Shown: one piece after another, positions 1-14,709 of the stretch
How positions within the stretch are numbered: position 1 is the stretch's first letter
Layout of the letters: every line of letters starts with the position of its first letter
NCBI RefSeq assembly: GCF_022539665.2
Contig: NC_081333.1
Coordinates: 1,984,001 to 2,048,000, forward strand
DNA: 64,000 bases
Direction: 5' to 3'
Source of the DNA: Daphnia carinata
Taxonomy: Eukaryota; Arthropoda; Branchiopoda; Diplostraca; Daphniidae
Position numbers and translations under genes: made by a program
The notes under the pieces: model-generated
Seen by the model: only the letters and a program-made list of their open reading frames with translations
The model's database searches: none
What the model was told of the DNA's origin: nothing

Positions 1-2386
1 TTTTTTTCAGTTCTATATTTGTTGTTACATTTTTTGTTTTCTATAGAAAAAGAAATAGCCGAAAGGAAAGATTTATTAAGAAAAAGTGCTTGTGCTCAAG
101 TAGGTCCATCGTCCGAATGATGTGTTGTTTCTTATATATATATACTGTATATATGTATACCTGCTACATATTTCAACTCTTGGTTTTCTCTTTTTGATTT
201 CCATTGATGGTCCCGACCGAGATTTCAGCCCACCTCAATCCGGCTATAGCACCTTTCCGCTTCACCTAAATAAATACAAATGCCGTGATGCGCGTATGCA
301 TTATCATATTTTTCCTTTTTTCTTTTTTTTTTTTTTTTTTTTTTGAATAATAATAATTAAACAAATAAAAAGTCATAACCTATGAGAACAGCTTTGGGAA
401 CGACAGTATAATATTGGGTACACATTATTAACTTATTAGCTCATTGCAATCTAAAAATGCGCGTTTCTTTTTATTTTTTTTTATTCAGTAAATTGGGTCA
501 TTAGATTTCGAACGTAATCAAAACTGCGAGAGGCAAATGAAACGTAGTTTGAAAGCGAAATATAGCGCTAGGGGTTTTTATATGTGTATAACCTTATTGT
601 TCCTCTTTGGGGTTTTTTTTTTTTTTTTTAATTACCTTTAAAAACAAAACAAAAATGATGATAAGAATGACGTCGTAACCAAAAACTGCGCTTCGATAAG
701 AAATGCACATAGCAAAACGTTGACGATATGGCGCTGAAAAAGGCGATGCGCTAGTCGATTGTTTTTTTTTTTCTTCTTTAGTTTTAAAGATATTGAAGAT
801 TGCCCATTTCGATAGAGACGAAACATCAACGATGACCAAAAATAAAAAGACAAGCAACGGGACTTTTTTTTTTTTTTTTTTTTTTTCAAAAGAAAAAAAA
901 AACATAAGATCCAGACGTGGAGGCTATAAAGAAAATATCGAATGACGGATGAACTTTGCTTGTATTGACTAAACATTTTTGTTGTTGTGGTTTTTGTTTA
1001 GCTGTCGTTCCTTTCTTTGGCATCTGCGTGTTTTCTAAAATGCAATTCCCCATTTTTTCTTTCTTTTTGTTTTTCGCCAAACGTTTCGTTTACATTTGAA
1101 TATGGTCACGAGGATGCCCAGCTCTTGCGAGACGTTTGTGTGTGTATACAGAAAGCAATGCGCTGAACGTCTTTGCGATTTCCGGATTTGTTGAACGGAG
1201 AAGATTCGGGTCACGTGACGTATCTTACGCTGTCGGATTATGTTTGGCTAAGTAAATCATTGCTGAGAATGGCACGAAAATGAAGGAGTTTTGCGAAGAA
1301 GCCCAATTGGACATTAGTCTCTGGATGCAATTGAGTCTATCCCCCAAAAAAGAAAATGGGGACAACGTTGTAACGTTATATTCTTTTCTGCAATGGAACA
1401 GGCCCTTTTTTTTTTTCTTCTCTCTTCTTTTACAAGAGATCCTATATGCATACGATTGAGTCACGTCCAATCCTATACGGACATGGATAAACATAAAACA
1501 GCACGACACCTTCATTATGGAGCCGACAACATTTGTGGCATTCGCTTATTTCTTTTTGTTTGGGTCGTGTAATCATTTCTCTATACATGACCACGCATCC
1601 TTGATCCAGGCATAGGACGCAACACGTATATGCAAATCATAAGTCAACACATTTCAGCCGTGTTCAAAATGGCTAGTTTTATTTAAAAAAAAAAAAAAAA
1701 TTTCGTGATAAACTAAACAATCTGGTCCTTGAAGTTTGTGTTGCGTAATAGACCTTCTTCAACGGAAGGGGATGTAGAAAGAAAAGCGTCATCAAGGTGT
1801 GCGTATTAACGGGGTTAAAAACGGTGAGCAGGTCAATGTTTTGGGTTCCCTTGCGTGTTAACTGCAGATAGAAAGGCCAGACTACATTGTGCGACCGTGA
1901 TTGTACGTTTAATTCAATTGAAGGGAAAGGCGAAGGCATAGAATGGAAATTTATGTAGGGAGAATATGAAACAAGAAAAAAACAAAGTTGATAATTTCAT
2001 GATTTGTGTGTGGGGAGAGTCTGACTGAGCCTGGGAATCAATAACACCCGTTGATTCTCGACGCGGCGGGTAAGACACGAAAGCCAAATGGGCAAACAAG
2101 AAGACGGACATTCACGAGTTCGAAACGAAGCGGACGAGTTTACACGCGTAAGAAAACATAAAAAAAAAAGTACCGCAACAGACGACAGTTTATTGAATGA
2201 GGACCCAACGATGACGTAACGTCTAAGAAAAAGACAAAAAACAACACACACGAGTTGATTTGAATTTTGTTCTTTTGTCTTTTGAAAGAGGTGGGGTATG
2301 TTATTTGAACTGCACCGTATCGTACACCATGTAATCTCGTGCCATTATGACGCAGCTATATAATACTGGCGACAAAATAATAGCCA

Positions 2387-2413
<27 letters not shown>
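2387..2413. repeat. (AC)n microsatellite
   Basis: Uninterrupted AC dinucleotide run of about 27 bases in noncoding DNA. Confidence 0.95.
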
Positions 2414-2418
<5 letters not shown>

Positions 2419-3079
2419 GTGAAATAAAAAAGAGAACACAACAAAAGAAAACAGTTCCAAATGATGACGCCCCGTGTGTCTTTAAAAAATATATATACCC
2501 ACTCAAAACAAAACAAAACAAAACAAAAAAAAAAAAAAACAAGGCAAAAATTGAATAGACCACCATATGTCCTCGTAAGAGCCTGTAATGGGTGCCGTAC
2601 GGAACTTGTAATTGTTTATTTCAGGCGAAGCTCGGCATAAATACATATCCATTATAGATTCTATATATGCAAAAGAGGTTCGCTAACAACGGTGTCGTCA
2701 TCTGTTCTCTCGAATACTATCACCGCCGTGTATATTCATTATTCAATTTAACGCATCGTTTATAGCGAAAAGAAAAAAAAAAAAAAATGGACAGCTAACC
2801 AGTTTGTTTTTTTTCTTTTCCATTTAATTATTCATTTGGTGCTCAATGTTTTTTAACGCCTAAGCCTTTTTTTTTTATATAGCAATCTTTCCTTTTATTA
2901 AAAAAAAATATATATATATATTGTACGACGCGATTCAAAATGCAGCGTGTTGATTTTCTTTCAGAGAGAGAGAGGGACCATTTTAACGAGCATCCGTGGC
3001 GGAAATTCCTTCCGCTATGAAACATCATCAACCGAAATGACTTTTGAACTATTCATTTTTAGTGTTTTGTTGTTTGTTG

Positions 3080-3114
<35 letters not shown>

Positions 3115-6100
3115 TGTATCATATCCTTGAAGCTTTGCGACCGTATCGAAAAACAAAACAAAACAACGGTGAATTACTAATCACAAATGTTTCTGATGTA
3201 GGTGAGTGATCTCTCATGGCTGCGTGACGTTTACATTTTTGTCTCCTTACGAAAGAGATGACTAGACGACATCCTCGATTACTTATGCGTTAAACGAGCA
3301 AGTTCATATCGTAAAGCTCGTCGGTATGTGCTATGGCGCGGCAGGTGGGTCTGGACGACAATGAAACTTCCGCGTATTAATAGGGAACTATTTTCTCTTG
3401 CTATTATTTGTTTTTTGAAACAAAAGATAGTGAGTGTGTTGCTATTTTGGAAAATCACATTCTTTTTTTTTTTGCTGGTCTTCTACCTGTCCATTTATTT
3501 TTTTTAATGGCGGGACGTGCTGTTGCGATGGCATCAGACTGTGAGAGGTGTGGATGCGTGTGTGTGTGCGGTGCGGGCGTGTTTCTTTTTCGTATACCGA
3601 ATCGGGTCAACACCTAGCCGCAAGGTATTACAAGACATCGAGGGTAGACTCATCCTTCATTTTTTTTTTTTCCCTCTTGGTTCTTTTCCAAAAAAAAAAA
3701 AAAAAAAAAGAAAAAAATAGAGACGATTGTACAGACGAATTTCCAGTTGCCAACGCAGCGCACCTTTAATTTACGGGACTTTTTATTTATATATGTCTTT
3801 GAAGATTAAATCAAAAGTCTTTATGTCTTTATTGGAAAGCGGAAGACTGCCCTAGCATATTTTACCGGAAACTCCCATTCAATTGATTTCATATTTTAAT
3901 GCCTTCAAAAACGTTGAAGAAATTCGCGTGAGAGGCTTGAAATTAAATTGTTATTAAATCTGGCCGTGTTGAATAAGGTACACTGTGTACATTTGAATTG
4001 CCTTTTGTTTGGTTCGTGGGTGGTGCGTTTTTCTTAATCTCCCATTTAAAGTGTGACAACGAGTTCATTTTCCTTGCTATGTTGTGTGTCCCGTTTAATA
4101 ATCTGTACGGGTCATTGCTATTTACTTTAGTTCGTTTTTCTTTATTTATTTTTTTTTTTTTTTTATTGTCCATGGCGAAATGGTTAGCCATCGGGGGCTA
4201 ATATGGCTGGAACTTGCACCAACAAGGCAAAATGAAGCGTTACTGGCTGATTATTATAACAGCACTTTGGCACCGGAACCGGTAGCATTCACTTGTGCTG
4301 TACATCCCGCTGTAATATACCGAAACAACAAGCAGCCCGTTTTTAACAAACTATGTGTGTAATACTTGTTTCCCAATTCCACTTCTTTTCCGCTTCCTTT
4401 TTTTGTTTTTTAACTGTAAATATAAGTGTGAGTTTTTTAGCCTTAAGGAGAAGGATGGATGCAATTTTTTTTTTGTTTTTTGTTTTCTAAATTCCGGAAG
4501 TGACTGTGCTATATATAAGACTAATAATGGAGCCAAACATTTATTTGCCTGACTGGAACTCCTGTATTTTTTTTTTCTCTTTAAATTCTTTTTAAAATAT
4601 GTATTTCTTCCGGGATTCTAAATTTTTTTTTTTTTCTTCTCTCCATTCAAAATGAAGAGAAAGGGGGCAAAACAAAATAAAATGGCGGTGATGAAGTGTA
4701 ATAGTAGAACAAAAAGGAAAAACAGTGGAAGGGTTAATTTAGCGTTTATTACCATAGGTGCGTTTGAATAGTGTAAAGAACAAAAGGGCTTAAAAAAAAA
4801 ATTAAAATGAAATATGAACGAAGGTCTGTATGGTAGACGGAAGACTAGCGGCATAATTCCTTCCTTCTCTCGTGGAATTCATCGTAAAAAAAAAAAAAAA
4901 AAAGGAAAACAAAATCGCTGCTGGATGTTTACTGTCTCTGCCTTGGCTGCTGTTCTTGTTTCGAATATTTTTTACGAGACATTTTAATCTCCAAAAATTT
5001 TTTACGATGTCTGCTCATCAGACTAATTTTCCTTCTTATTCCCTTTGAAAGAAGAAACTCAACGTGGAGAAAACGAGAAACGGCTGTTACCAAAAAGGAG
5101 GTCCTAACGCTTCCGGCCTCTGTTTTACAACACGCAAACTGAAATTTTCATATTTGTGAGGCTGTCTCTGTATAATATTGGATCGATATCAAGTACACGG
5201 GCGAACTGTAATAACGCTCGGAACATTGCGAATTGTTTTTGTGCCTTTCAAACTGGTAATTGCTGTTCATCTATATGCTGCACAGAGAGGCGCTATTGCT
5301 TTCCATCATCATCATTACATCGATGATGCAACTGACTAACCTTTAATTTATTTCGTTGATTGGGTGTGAGCGTGCGCGCGATCGCTTACACGCGCCTACG
5401 TAGAGGTGAAGTCCAAGTGCGAGCAAACGTGTATAGGGAGCCCCCACGTTATGACGTCGTCATCATCATCATCGTCTGGCACCGTGACCCACTTTCATTC
5501 TGACCTCTAACCTTCTTCTTCTCTCCCCCCCCCCCCACTTCCTTTTTCTTTTCTTCTACTTTTATTTGAACATTTTGATCGTTATCATCAAAACATGAAC
5601 AATCTTCGTCTACATAATAAGCCGGCCTCACTGTTTAGACTGTCTTATCCACCTACCACCACAGGGGGGAGTCAGTTGCTTATGAGAAAAAAGAAAGAAT
5701 GGGGAAAGAATGGGGTCCTTCATTTAATTGGTGGACAAAAAGTTAGTAATGCATCAACGGTTAGATTATGAACGCGTGCTGATTGTTGACATTTGTCCCC
5801 AATGTTTAGAAGACTGGCTCGGGGATAGTGGTGTTTAGATTCAAGCGCTGAATAAAACGGACTGATTGGAAATGGTGTTCAATTAGAGAAGAACAAATTC
5901 ATTTCAAAACAGAACCTGCTTTAAAAATAAAAAAAGAGGGGGGAAAGCAGAGCGGGCCAATAAACATTTTTTTGTTAAAACAACAAGAGAATGAGAGACA
6001 AAGAAAACAAAAAAAAAGAAGTTGGTGTTCATACGCGGAAGAGGTGAAGAAGGAGAGTTGCGTTCTTGTTATGCAAGTGACCTACTTTCTTCAAAAGACG

Positions 6101-7005
6101 TCTTCCACCTGCTCGTGTCCGCACCTCCTTTCTCACAAGAGGCTCAACAGCCCTTTGACTTTTGCCTGCCTTTTGGCTTCTTCATTTCTCCATCGGTCTT
6201 CTCTCGTGTTCCACCATCGGCTCCATACACAAGCCATACATCTTTCAGTCTTATACTACGCAAGAGAGTGTGGTGCTTCTTTTTTTGCGTGTATTTTTTT
6301 CTTTCTTTTTCTTTTTTACATTAAAAAAAAAATAATGGCTGGCTAAGGCCCGCTGGCCAACGTTTGCATACCTTCACAATGAGCCAACGATGTGGCTTCT
6401 TTCTTTTTTTTTCGCATTTTTATGTACGAAATTGTCCAAGAAAAAAAAAAACGACGTTCCCTCTGGGTAACATTGCATTTTTTTTTTTCTATTCGTCGTG
6501 AACACACGACGTTGTTATGCTAAATAAGTTTGATAGTACGAACGCAGATTGAAATAATTCAACCCAATTTTTTTTTATCGATCGGCACTGGCCTTTTTAT
6601 TCGTTGCGCAAATGTTTTTCTCTCATTCACAGTCGAATCTGAGCTTCATTGGGCACATGCCGGCTCGATTTTGATTCGCCCCTTGGAAATGAATAAAGGC
6701 GTTAATCTCATACATTTGCATGATTGGAAGAAAGAAATCGTGTCGATTTTTATCGATGTATATCTCATCATTCTTCGCATGCGGAGATTCAAAATGATGA
6801 GGCCTCAGATTCAGTGAGGTACAAACACGAGTCTCTGATCGTTAAGAAGCGCCCGTCCTGTTTTGCATCAAATAAAATTTGAATTTTTTTCGGGGAGGGA
6901 AATTTAATGGAACTTGCGGTGCGGATGGAAAATGATTTCCATCCATCTCTATTTTCTTGTTTTTTTTTCGTGATCTTTGGACACCCCCGACAAACGATGT
7001 ACTCC

Positions 7006-7029
7006 GTGTGTGTGTGTGTGTGTGTGTGT
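7006..7029. repeat. (GT)n microsatellite
   Basis: Uninterrupted GT dinucleotide run of about 24 bases in noncoding DNA. Confidence 0.95.
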
Positions 7030-8654
7030 ATCTAATGGTTGACGTGAATGGCTGCGAGCGAAGAAAACATCGCAAATCTACGTCTAATGATTGAGAAAAA
7101 CGCGTGTTTTGCTTTGGCTCGGCTCGTTGATGGGCGATGGATGTGTACACACAAGTTCAGCAGAGTTCACTTGTATCTGCCTTTCTTTTTTTTCTAGCGA
7201 CTTCCTTGTTATCGGCTCGTGCACAGAACGCCATTTAATTCACCACTACATTGATAACCCCATCTTCAAAAAATTTTGAACGCATCTTTTATCGCAGAAA
7301 ATTAAAAATTGAGGAATAAATTTTTTTTTTTTTGCTTTCTATGGAAATGCTTAAAAAGGAAAAAAAAAACTGATAAGGCCGGAAGGTGGTGCGAATGGAA
7401 CGCGTCCGACCTTCAGGCTCATTCAATCCTGTTATGAATTTGAATCGAAAAGAGTTTCTCGCGCGAGCCACCATCGCGCCGCATTCCAAAACCAGATCGT
7501 TGAACTGAAAGCTGAGAATTTCAGACAGACACGCGTGTGCTCCTATTATTAAAAAAAAAAAAAAAAAAAAAAAAGAGAGGGGAGTTTTGAAATATGGGTG
7601 AGCCAATAATCAAAAGATTGAAAACAAACAAACAAAAAAAAAAAAAGAAAGCTATTAAAATTTATATATATACCGTAGATGTATTAGGATTTTTTTTTTT
7701 GAGGGTAATTAGAGATGGACGTTAGATATTCATAAAAGGGGAAGAAAAAGCAAAACAAAAGAATTGATAGGCTTTTTTATATTTCTGGTTTCAGTCGGTC
7801 ATCGACGATTTTCAACGGTTGGCAATCATATGAAAATAAAAGACGAAAGGAAATCAAGTGGAAGGCCTTTCGTGAGTATATAGCCACTCCGTTACACGCC
7901 AAAAACAAGTCCGTTACATCTTTTCCGGCTGCCTCTGCTATTCCTCTTTTTAAACGCACCTGCCCACACATGCGAAATTTGAATTTCCTATTCAATATGT
8001 ATATGTATACATTATTTCACGTTGAATACTATCAGCGGAATAGGTGGCGTTCCCATTTTCCTCGTCGGGGTATTATACGATCCGCAATTAACCATCAAAA
8101 TTGATCCAATAATAAAAGCCTTTATAACTTACGTATAAAATACAAACATGTCAGTTACCTCTATTTCTTTCGTTTAAAAAGCCTATGCACTATAATGACG
8201 TGTCCTAATGTTCGTTCATTTTTTATTGTTATTTTCTTTTTTTCTTGTTGTGTCCTGCGCTAACTATCCAGGAGGAAGAGGACTGCCCGTCTTGTGGTTC
8301 TTTAGCTCACGCGAGCGGCCCAATTGTTCACCCTTTCTCCCGTTGGCCCTGGCGTGAGGTGTTTTAAAGAACCTTTAAAAAAAAAAAAAAAGAAAATTCA
8401 CGTGGCATACACCGGTATATTCCCCTCATAGTTTCATCGAAATCCCTTTGTCCAAAAAAAAAAAATAAATAAAATGAGAAATAGTTCAACAGCAAACGAT
8501 CGTCCAGTTGTTTCTTATTCGCCCCACCTGTGTCCTCCAAAGGCAATGCTTTAGGCTTACCACTGGACTGGCGGCCATCAGAAAAAAGAAGCAACTAACC
8601 GTGAGAAAAGCTTCCACCACTTGTACATGATTACGTATACAAGTACACAGCAGG

Positions 8655-8695
8655 TACACACACACACACACACACACGCACACACACACACACAC
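8655..8695. repeat. (AC)n microsatellite, interrupted once
   Basis: AC dinucleotide run of about 41 bases with a single G interruption near 8678; the longest CA tract in the window. Confidence 0.95.
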
Positions 8696-10210
8696 CGTCT
8701 ACGTATATGCGTATGATTACTGCTATGCACTTATTGGAACTCTGGCGAGAAAGCATCGCCCTCCTATAGCTCTAAAAGAAATAACATTTCTTTTTTTTTT
8801 TTTTTTTTGTGTCCAAGTGGGAAGGCCAATTTTATACAACAGTTAGACACTCGACCGGAAACTTCTTCTAGCTGCCCTGACCGTTGGACCCTCCCTTCCA
8901 TTCGCCTTATTCACTTGAGCAAACTATATAGTTGGGAAGAAGAGCAACTAGCCGATGTCTAATATGCAAGTGTATATGAACGTAACGAGCGTACGACAGG
9001 TAATAACAAGTGATCCTCCACAGAGGCGGGGATGGAATTATGAACCGTCTTTTGTTTTTGTTTTGTTTTGTTTATTTCTTTTTTATGGTTTTGGGAATGT
9101 ATGTATATACGTAGGTCTGGCTGTTTGTGATGGGCAAACTGGAAGGCCATCGTTCAAACACGACAGACGAATGCCTTTCTGACAATATCAGGCTTTCTAG
9201 GAATAGGTTGTTTTGAAAATATTGGGAAGAGTAGAGACAGTGTCAAGTAGAGCACATGGGCTGCTAAACATTCCTCGAATGATTCTTTCTTTTTATTGAT
9301 AGTTTAATAAAAAGGATTTATTTTTTGATTTCTTTTGCGGACTCGGATAAAAAACGAAGTCATCGGACAGTTTTCCGTGAATTTCCTTGTATCCAATTGT
9401 ACAGCCAAAAGAACGTCAGGGCAGCAGCTTCAAAATGAAATTCATTGCCAAAAGAAACGAACGGATTAAGGGCATCAAAAAATCGGGAGGATGACGCGAA
9501 ACGGGTCAACGTTTGGCACGCCAGACGAAAGGAAGAAGCGAGCTGACGTGATCGAGTGCGTCCGACACGCGTTTAAGAGATTGAGGTTAGACGCAAGACA
9601 CGATGACATTTCGGTCAGATGCCCATCTTCCTCAAAACCATCGATTTAGAGCAACGATATTTGAATATCAACGACGTCTTCAAAAGCGAAATGACGTAGG
9701 CTACCTCGTCTGTTTGCGTTTCCTCTTTACGTCATAGTTTGATAAACTTATCAGTACGTGTCTTAACTGCGTTCCGTATACTTTATCTATACGTGAATAT
9801 CCCTCACGATGCGATGACGTAACCAATTTACAAAGATAAAAGAATAACATCGTCGGCATACACACACACAGAGACCCAAGTTGTCCGACAAAACCAGATG
9901 GGCCTTGAAACGCGTTGATCTTGAATAGCTCTCGTTTAAATTATAAAAAAAAAACATCTAAATGAATCACGTGCAAGAACTGCAAATGATTGCAATTTCA
10001 TCCAAATCGAAATGTATAGGCGGTCAAGTTGCAAAAAAAGAAATGACGTCACACATTTTCTTTGGCTTGTTGGAGAAACGACGGTCTTTCACGGCTGAAC
10101 GGCGCTTGTGTGAAAGAGTAAAGTCTCCCATACTCCCAAACGGTTTGCCAAAAATCATTCTGTGGGCCAGTCAAGGAGCGTGTCCCGTTATTGGAAGTGC
10201 CTTCTTATAC

Positions 10211-10234
10211 GTGTGTGTGTGTGTGTGTGTGTGT
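10211..10234. repeat. (GT)n microsatellite followed by a G run
   Basis: Twelve GT repeats, followed after about 18 bases by an 11-base G run at 10253-10263. Confidence 0.95.
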
Positions 10235-13200
10235 CTCGGCCATACACAAGGAGGGGGGGGGGGACTCGGGTGTGTTCTAACCGCGTGTATAATAAGAAGG
10301 AAGCTGCATCGCGTTTGTATAACATAAAAAGAAGAAAGAAAAGGCAGTCCCCCCCCCCCCTTCCCAAAATGAAAATAACAAAATGGAGAGAAGATCTAAT
10401 AAAAAATTTTCTTGTAAGAAAAATAAAATAAAAAGAAGAGGATCGTTTGGCTGTGTTTCGACGAAAGAAAAACGCTGCGTGCAGGTGCTGCTGGAACTGA
10501 TAGCACCAGCGGGACTGTATAAGAAAAAAACAGCAGCTCCTTTTAACGTTGGATAACAGCACTGACCCGCTTACCTATACGTTTCTGTGTGACTGGCGGC
10601 ATTTCAAGAAAATAAAATAAAAAGAAACTGGAATTTTTCTTTTTTTTTTTTTTTTCTTTTCGAATTCTTTCTTCATCTTTTCGGCTTCACTTGTTTTTCT
10701 TGGTTTTTTTTTTCTTTTTTACTACCGTGCAGTCACGTCTTCCTCGGCTCTTCACCTCGCAATCATCTCTTCAAGGAGTTACGCAATTCATCACGGCACA
10801 CGAAAACAGCGTCTATTTCCTCCTCTTATTTTTTTTCCGTTTACAATGAAATTGGAAATTCCCTTCTTTCACGTAAAGACGAAGAATTCAAAGACAAATT
10901 GGATAATTTTCGCTTCGTCCCTAGTAACTTTTTTATAGGACAACGTCAAAACGCAAAACCCAACTGACGATATGCCCCGATGAAAGTCCCGATGTTTTCG
11001 AAAATGGAACACACAAAAACCTGCGAGCCGTATATGCAAACGACGACCTTGCCTATAGTGATTGCAAGGTTATCTCAGCTCTCCGCAGCTGTCACACATC
11101 GGGAATGGCGGTCGTTCACATCATCGTGCAAACTGAAACATGAAACCGAACGGGTCGACCCTTTCTCTCATTGCGAAAATACAAGCCAATGCCATTGGCG
11201 AAATGTCGTTCGTTTCGACATCCACTTGTCAAAAAATATAATCAACTGATAGCAAAGTGACCTACATCTTTCCTTCAAATTCCATCCACGTTTGTTGACG
11301 TTTGATTGCCCAGTTATGATAATCATATCCTTAGAGGTACGCACTCTAAACTTGAATAACAATTGCTCGTTGTAACATCCACGGCGTAAAACTAACGTGC
11401 AAAAAAAGACGTCCAGTAAATACGAAAAGAAAAATAAGAGCAAAAAAAAAAAAAAAAAAAAGATCGTGTACAACATAAAGAGAGGCACGCAGGAGGGGAG
11501 TCCACCCCTTTTATAGTAGAATAGAAGTGCTGCAATGCGGGAGGGCATTTCTGTTTAAACATATAATATCTGCATAGAGTGTGTGGGTAATAGAACAAAG
11601 TGAATTGTCGGTTATCTCTTGTTTTGTGTTAGCCCTTTTTATTTTTTTTTTTTTTCTTCCCTCCATTTCATTTTTTTTTTCCCGCTTGTTTCCACTCTTT
11701 TTTGTACGACGTTACATTTTTTTTGTTTTGTTTTGTTCCAGTCGTAAATTTATTGTCCGTTTCACTCGGCCTCCCCCTCTGTTTATTGCTTAAGTGCTTA
11801 CGTATGTTTGTCTACCCCGTTGTCCACTTAAAAGGCCCAAAAGAAGAAAAGGATGTCTGAAGCGGATCTGGAGTTCGTCAGACGAAAGGACCAGGAGAGG
11901 TGCGAATATAGCAAATATAAACGTCCCTTTTTTTTATATATATATATAAAAGAAGAAGCCAAACGAGTCGATGAAGAACGGGAACGATTGACGACAACAA
12001 CAAAGTTCTCTGCGCACATGTGAAACGATCACGCAAAACTGCTATGTAATTGACATTTATGCCATCAAAACGAAGAATAATATACACATAACATTTGTGT
12101 GCAGCGATGAATCATTTGATTTACGATCCAAATATCAACGTAGTGATAGCGGGCTTTTCCTCGGTGAGGTTCCGTGGCGAGCAGCAATAAAGAAAAGAGA
12201 AGAAGATGAAGGAGAGCACATGCTTTGCCACAGACGCTGTTTGTTTTGTGCTTAATCAATCAAATAAGAAGCAATTGTTCCATCGTTAAGTGGACAGTGG
12301 ACGGAGAACGTTGCCATGGTAACGTGACCAACCGAGCACAAAACCATCGATCAGCCACGGAGATGTTTGGGACACAATGACACCATTCATTCCATTCCTG
12401 TTTCTGTTCCATCGTTTCCAAGTTGAATTTTTTGTTCTTTCTTTTTTTTTTTTTTTTCGAAGAGAAGAATGGTTCTATTGTCCGCTTTGGACACGCTGCG
12501 GCAACGTGTTCCACATTATTCGAGCGAGATCCATCACTATACATGTGCATAAGCCATTCAAAAAAAGAAAAAAAAGGAAAGAAACCTTTGGATGTGCCAT
12601 CACGGCAGTAGAGCAAAGAATGTAGGTTATCACATTGTTTTTTGTATTTCTTTTTAACACCGATGCCAAATAAGGACTGGCTCATGCTCTGCCATCTTCT
12701 TCTTATCGTCGGTTGTCTCGAAATCGGGTTTCGTTTTCGGAAATTCAGAGTAAGGCGATTCGACGTGTCAGGTGCTCACCGATGTTCCTCATATTCTCGA
12801 TGTTGAATTTTTCCTGAGACTTTTTTCCACCGAAAGACGTGTTCATTTAAGTCTGGTCACATTAGCATTTTGCAATTTTTGGTTAGAGACAGAACGATAC
12901 TCGCGATATGCTTAAAAAAAAAAAAAAAAAAAAAGAAAAACATTTCCCGAAGCAAAAGTGAGTTTTTTTATGAAACGAATTGCATTTGTGACCCAGTTTT
13001 ATTTTTCACGTGATGAATGAAGAGCCGCTCTTTCTATCTTTAAATCATCCCCATTTTTATTTCTTCACTGCCCCTATCAGATGAATATTTTTGAAAAAAT
13101 TAAAGTTTTTTTTTTTCCTTAATTTCATATGAAAAGCCGGACACGACATTTTTATGCATATTCAAACGGATATTTGATGGCCTTTCCTGAAAATCAGTGG

Positions 13201-13620
13201 GGGGTCGTGTTATCGACGCAGTCAAATGACTTAAATCACGTTAACAAAAAAAAAAAAAAAAAAAAAAAAAATGAAAAACTACAAAAGAAAAGGAAACAAT
13301 AAAAAAAAAGCAAAAGAAACAGAAGGTGGGGGGGGGGGAGTTTGTGGTGATGGGTGGTGTGTGCTAGGGAAGCGTCTAACGGCTCAGCGCTTGCCCGTTA
13401 GTACCGCATCCCATCAAAGTTGATGATGAATGAGGCAATGAGCTTCTTTTCGTAGAACAAGTTAAGAAAGAAAGGAAAAAACTTGGCAATAGCCGAGAAA
13501 AACAAAAACAAAAAAGAATAGAATGGGCTAAAATGTGATGGAGCGGACTGTAGTCGAGAAATGGACGGCCTGCTGCTCGCGGCCACAGAGGTCCATACGA
13601 GTGCCTTACGAATATACGTT

Positions 13621-13636
13621 GGGGGGGGGGGGGGGG
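13621..13636. repeat. Poly-G run of 16
   Basis: Sixteen consecutive G bases in noncoding DNA. Such runs can form quadruplexes and are prone to assembly length error. Confidence 0.9.
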
Positions 13637-14682
13637 AGAAAAGTGATAGGCACTGATTTGTTAGTCACGGGCCCTTGGCGTTCGGTCCCCAAAAAGAACG
13701 GCCGTTATAACGTTCCCAGCGTGAATGCCGAACGTAAACGATCGCTGTGTGACTCTACGTGCATGTGTGCCCGATCCAAAGCAGCTCCCACTTGTCATTA
13801 ATGACGTCACATCTGAAAATGGCGTCCCCGCGAAAAGACAATCTATTCATTTTTCAATGATAAAGACAATCAAAGTGTAAGGAAATGGATGACGAATCCC
13901 AATGGTTCGTCCCCTCTCTTGTTTTACATGAAAAGAATTGAAAAAGAAAAGTCCACAAAAAAAAAAAAAAAAAAAACACAAAAGAGAATCAAAACAGACA
14001 TGGAAAAATAACTGGAGTTGATTGGAGGCTCGGGAATGATTGATTTTTTGGGGCTTGGGATGTCGACCACACGACCAACGCCTCTAGCAGTGGCCATCGG
14101 CCACACCGGTTCGGGACGAATGATCCGGAAATTTCATGTGCAGTCCCATGTTGCACGCACACGAAATTTGTTTCTCTACCCTCTCGTCTTTTATGACTTT
14201 ACCTTTTTTCTCCGCTCTACCTCTTCAAATTAAAAATGTCAGAAAACGTGAAAGAAAAAACACAAGTGTGTGCAGGTGCAAATACAACGGTACAGAACCG
14301 ACCGCTCTCATGTGAACGAAATAAATCCGCAAGAAAAACAAAAAAGAAACCCGGCCGACGACACCAACTTTTCCACGGGTCTCCATTCCACAAATCCCTA
14401 CCTCCTCCCCCACAAACCACCCATTTTATTTCTTAAAAAAAAAAAAAATAATAATGTAAAAAAAAAAAAAACATATTTACACGTATTTCTCCCCCCCCCC
14501 CCCTTCTTCGCCAACTTGACGTGGATTGCAAACACTGAACAAAAAAAAAAAAAAAATAAAGATTTTCTTTGTAATCAACCACTCCCGTCACACACACGTA
14601 ACACCTTTCCTCGTCATCGAGTCCCCCAAGTTGCGGAGGCGGATCCTTTGAAATATATTTCTTCCCCTCCTCAACAATAGCG

Positions 14683-14709
14683 CACACACACACACACACA
14701 CACACACAC
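14683..14709. repeat. (CA)n microsatellite
   Basis: CA dinucleotide run of about 27 bases. Confidence 0.95.
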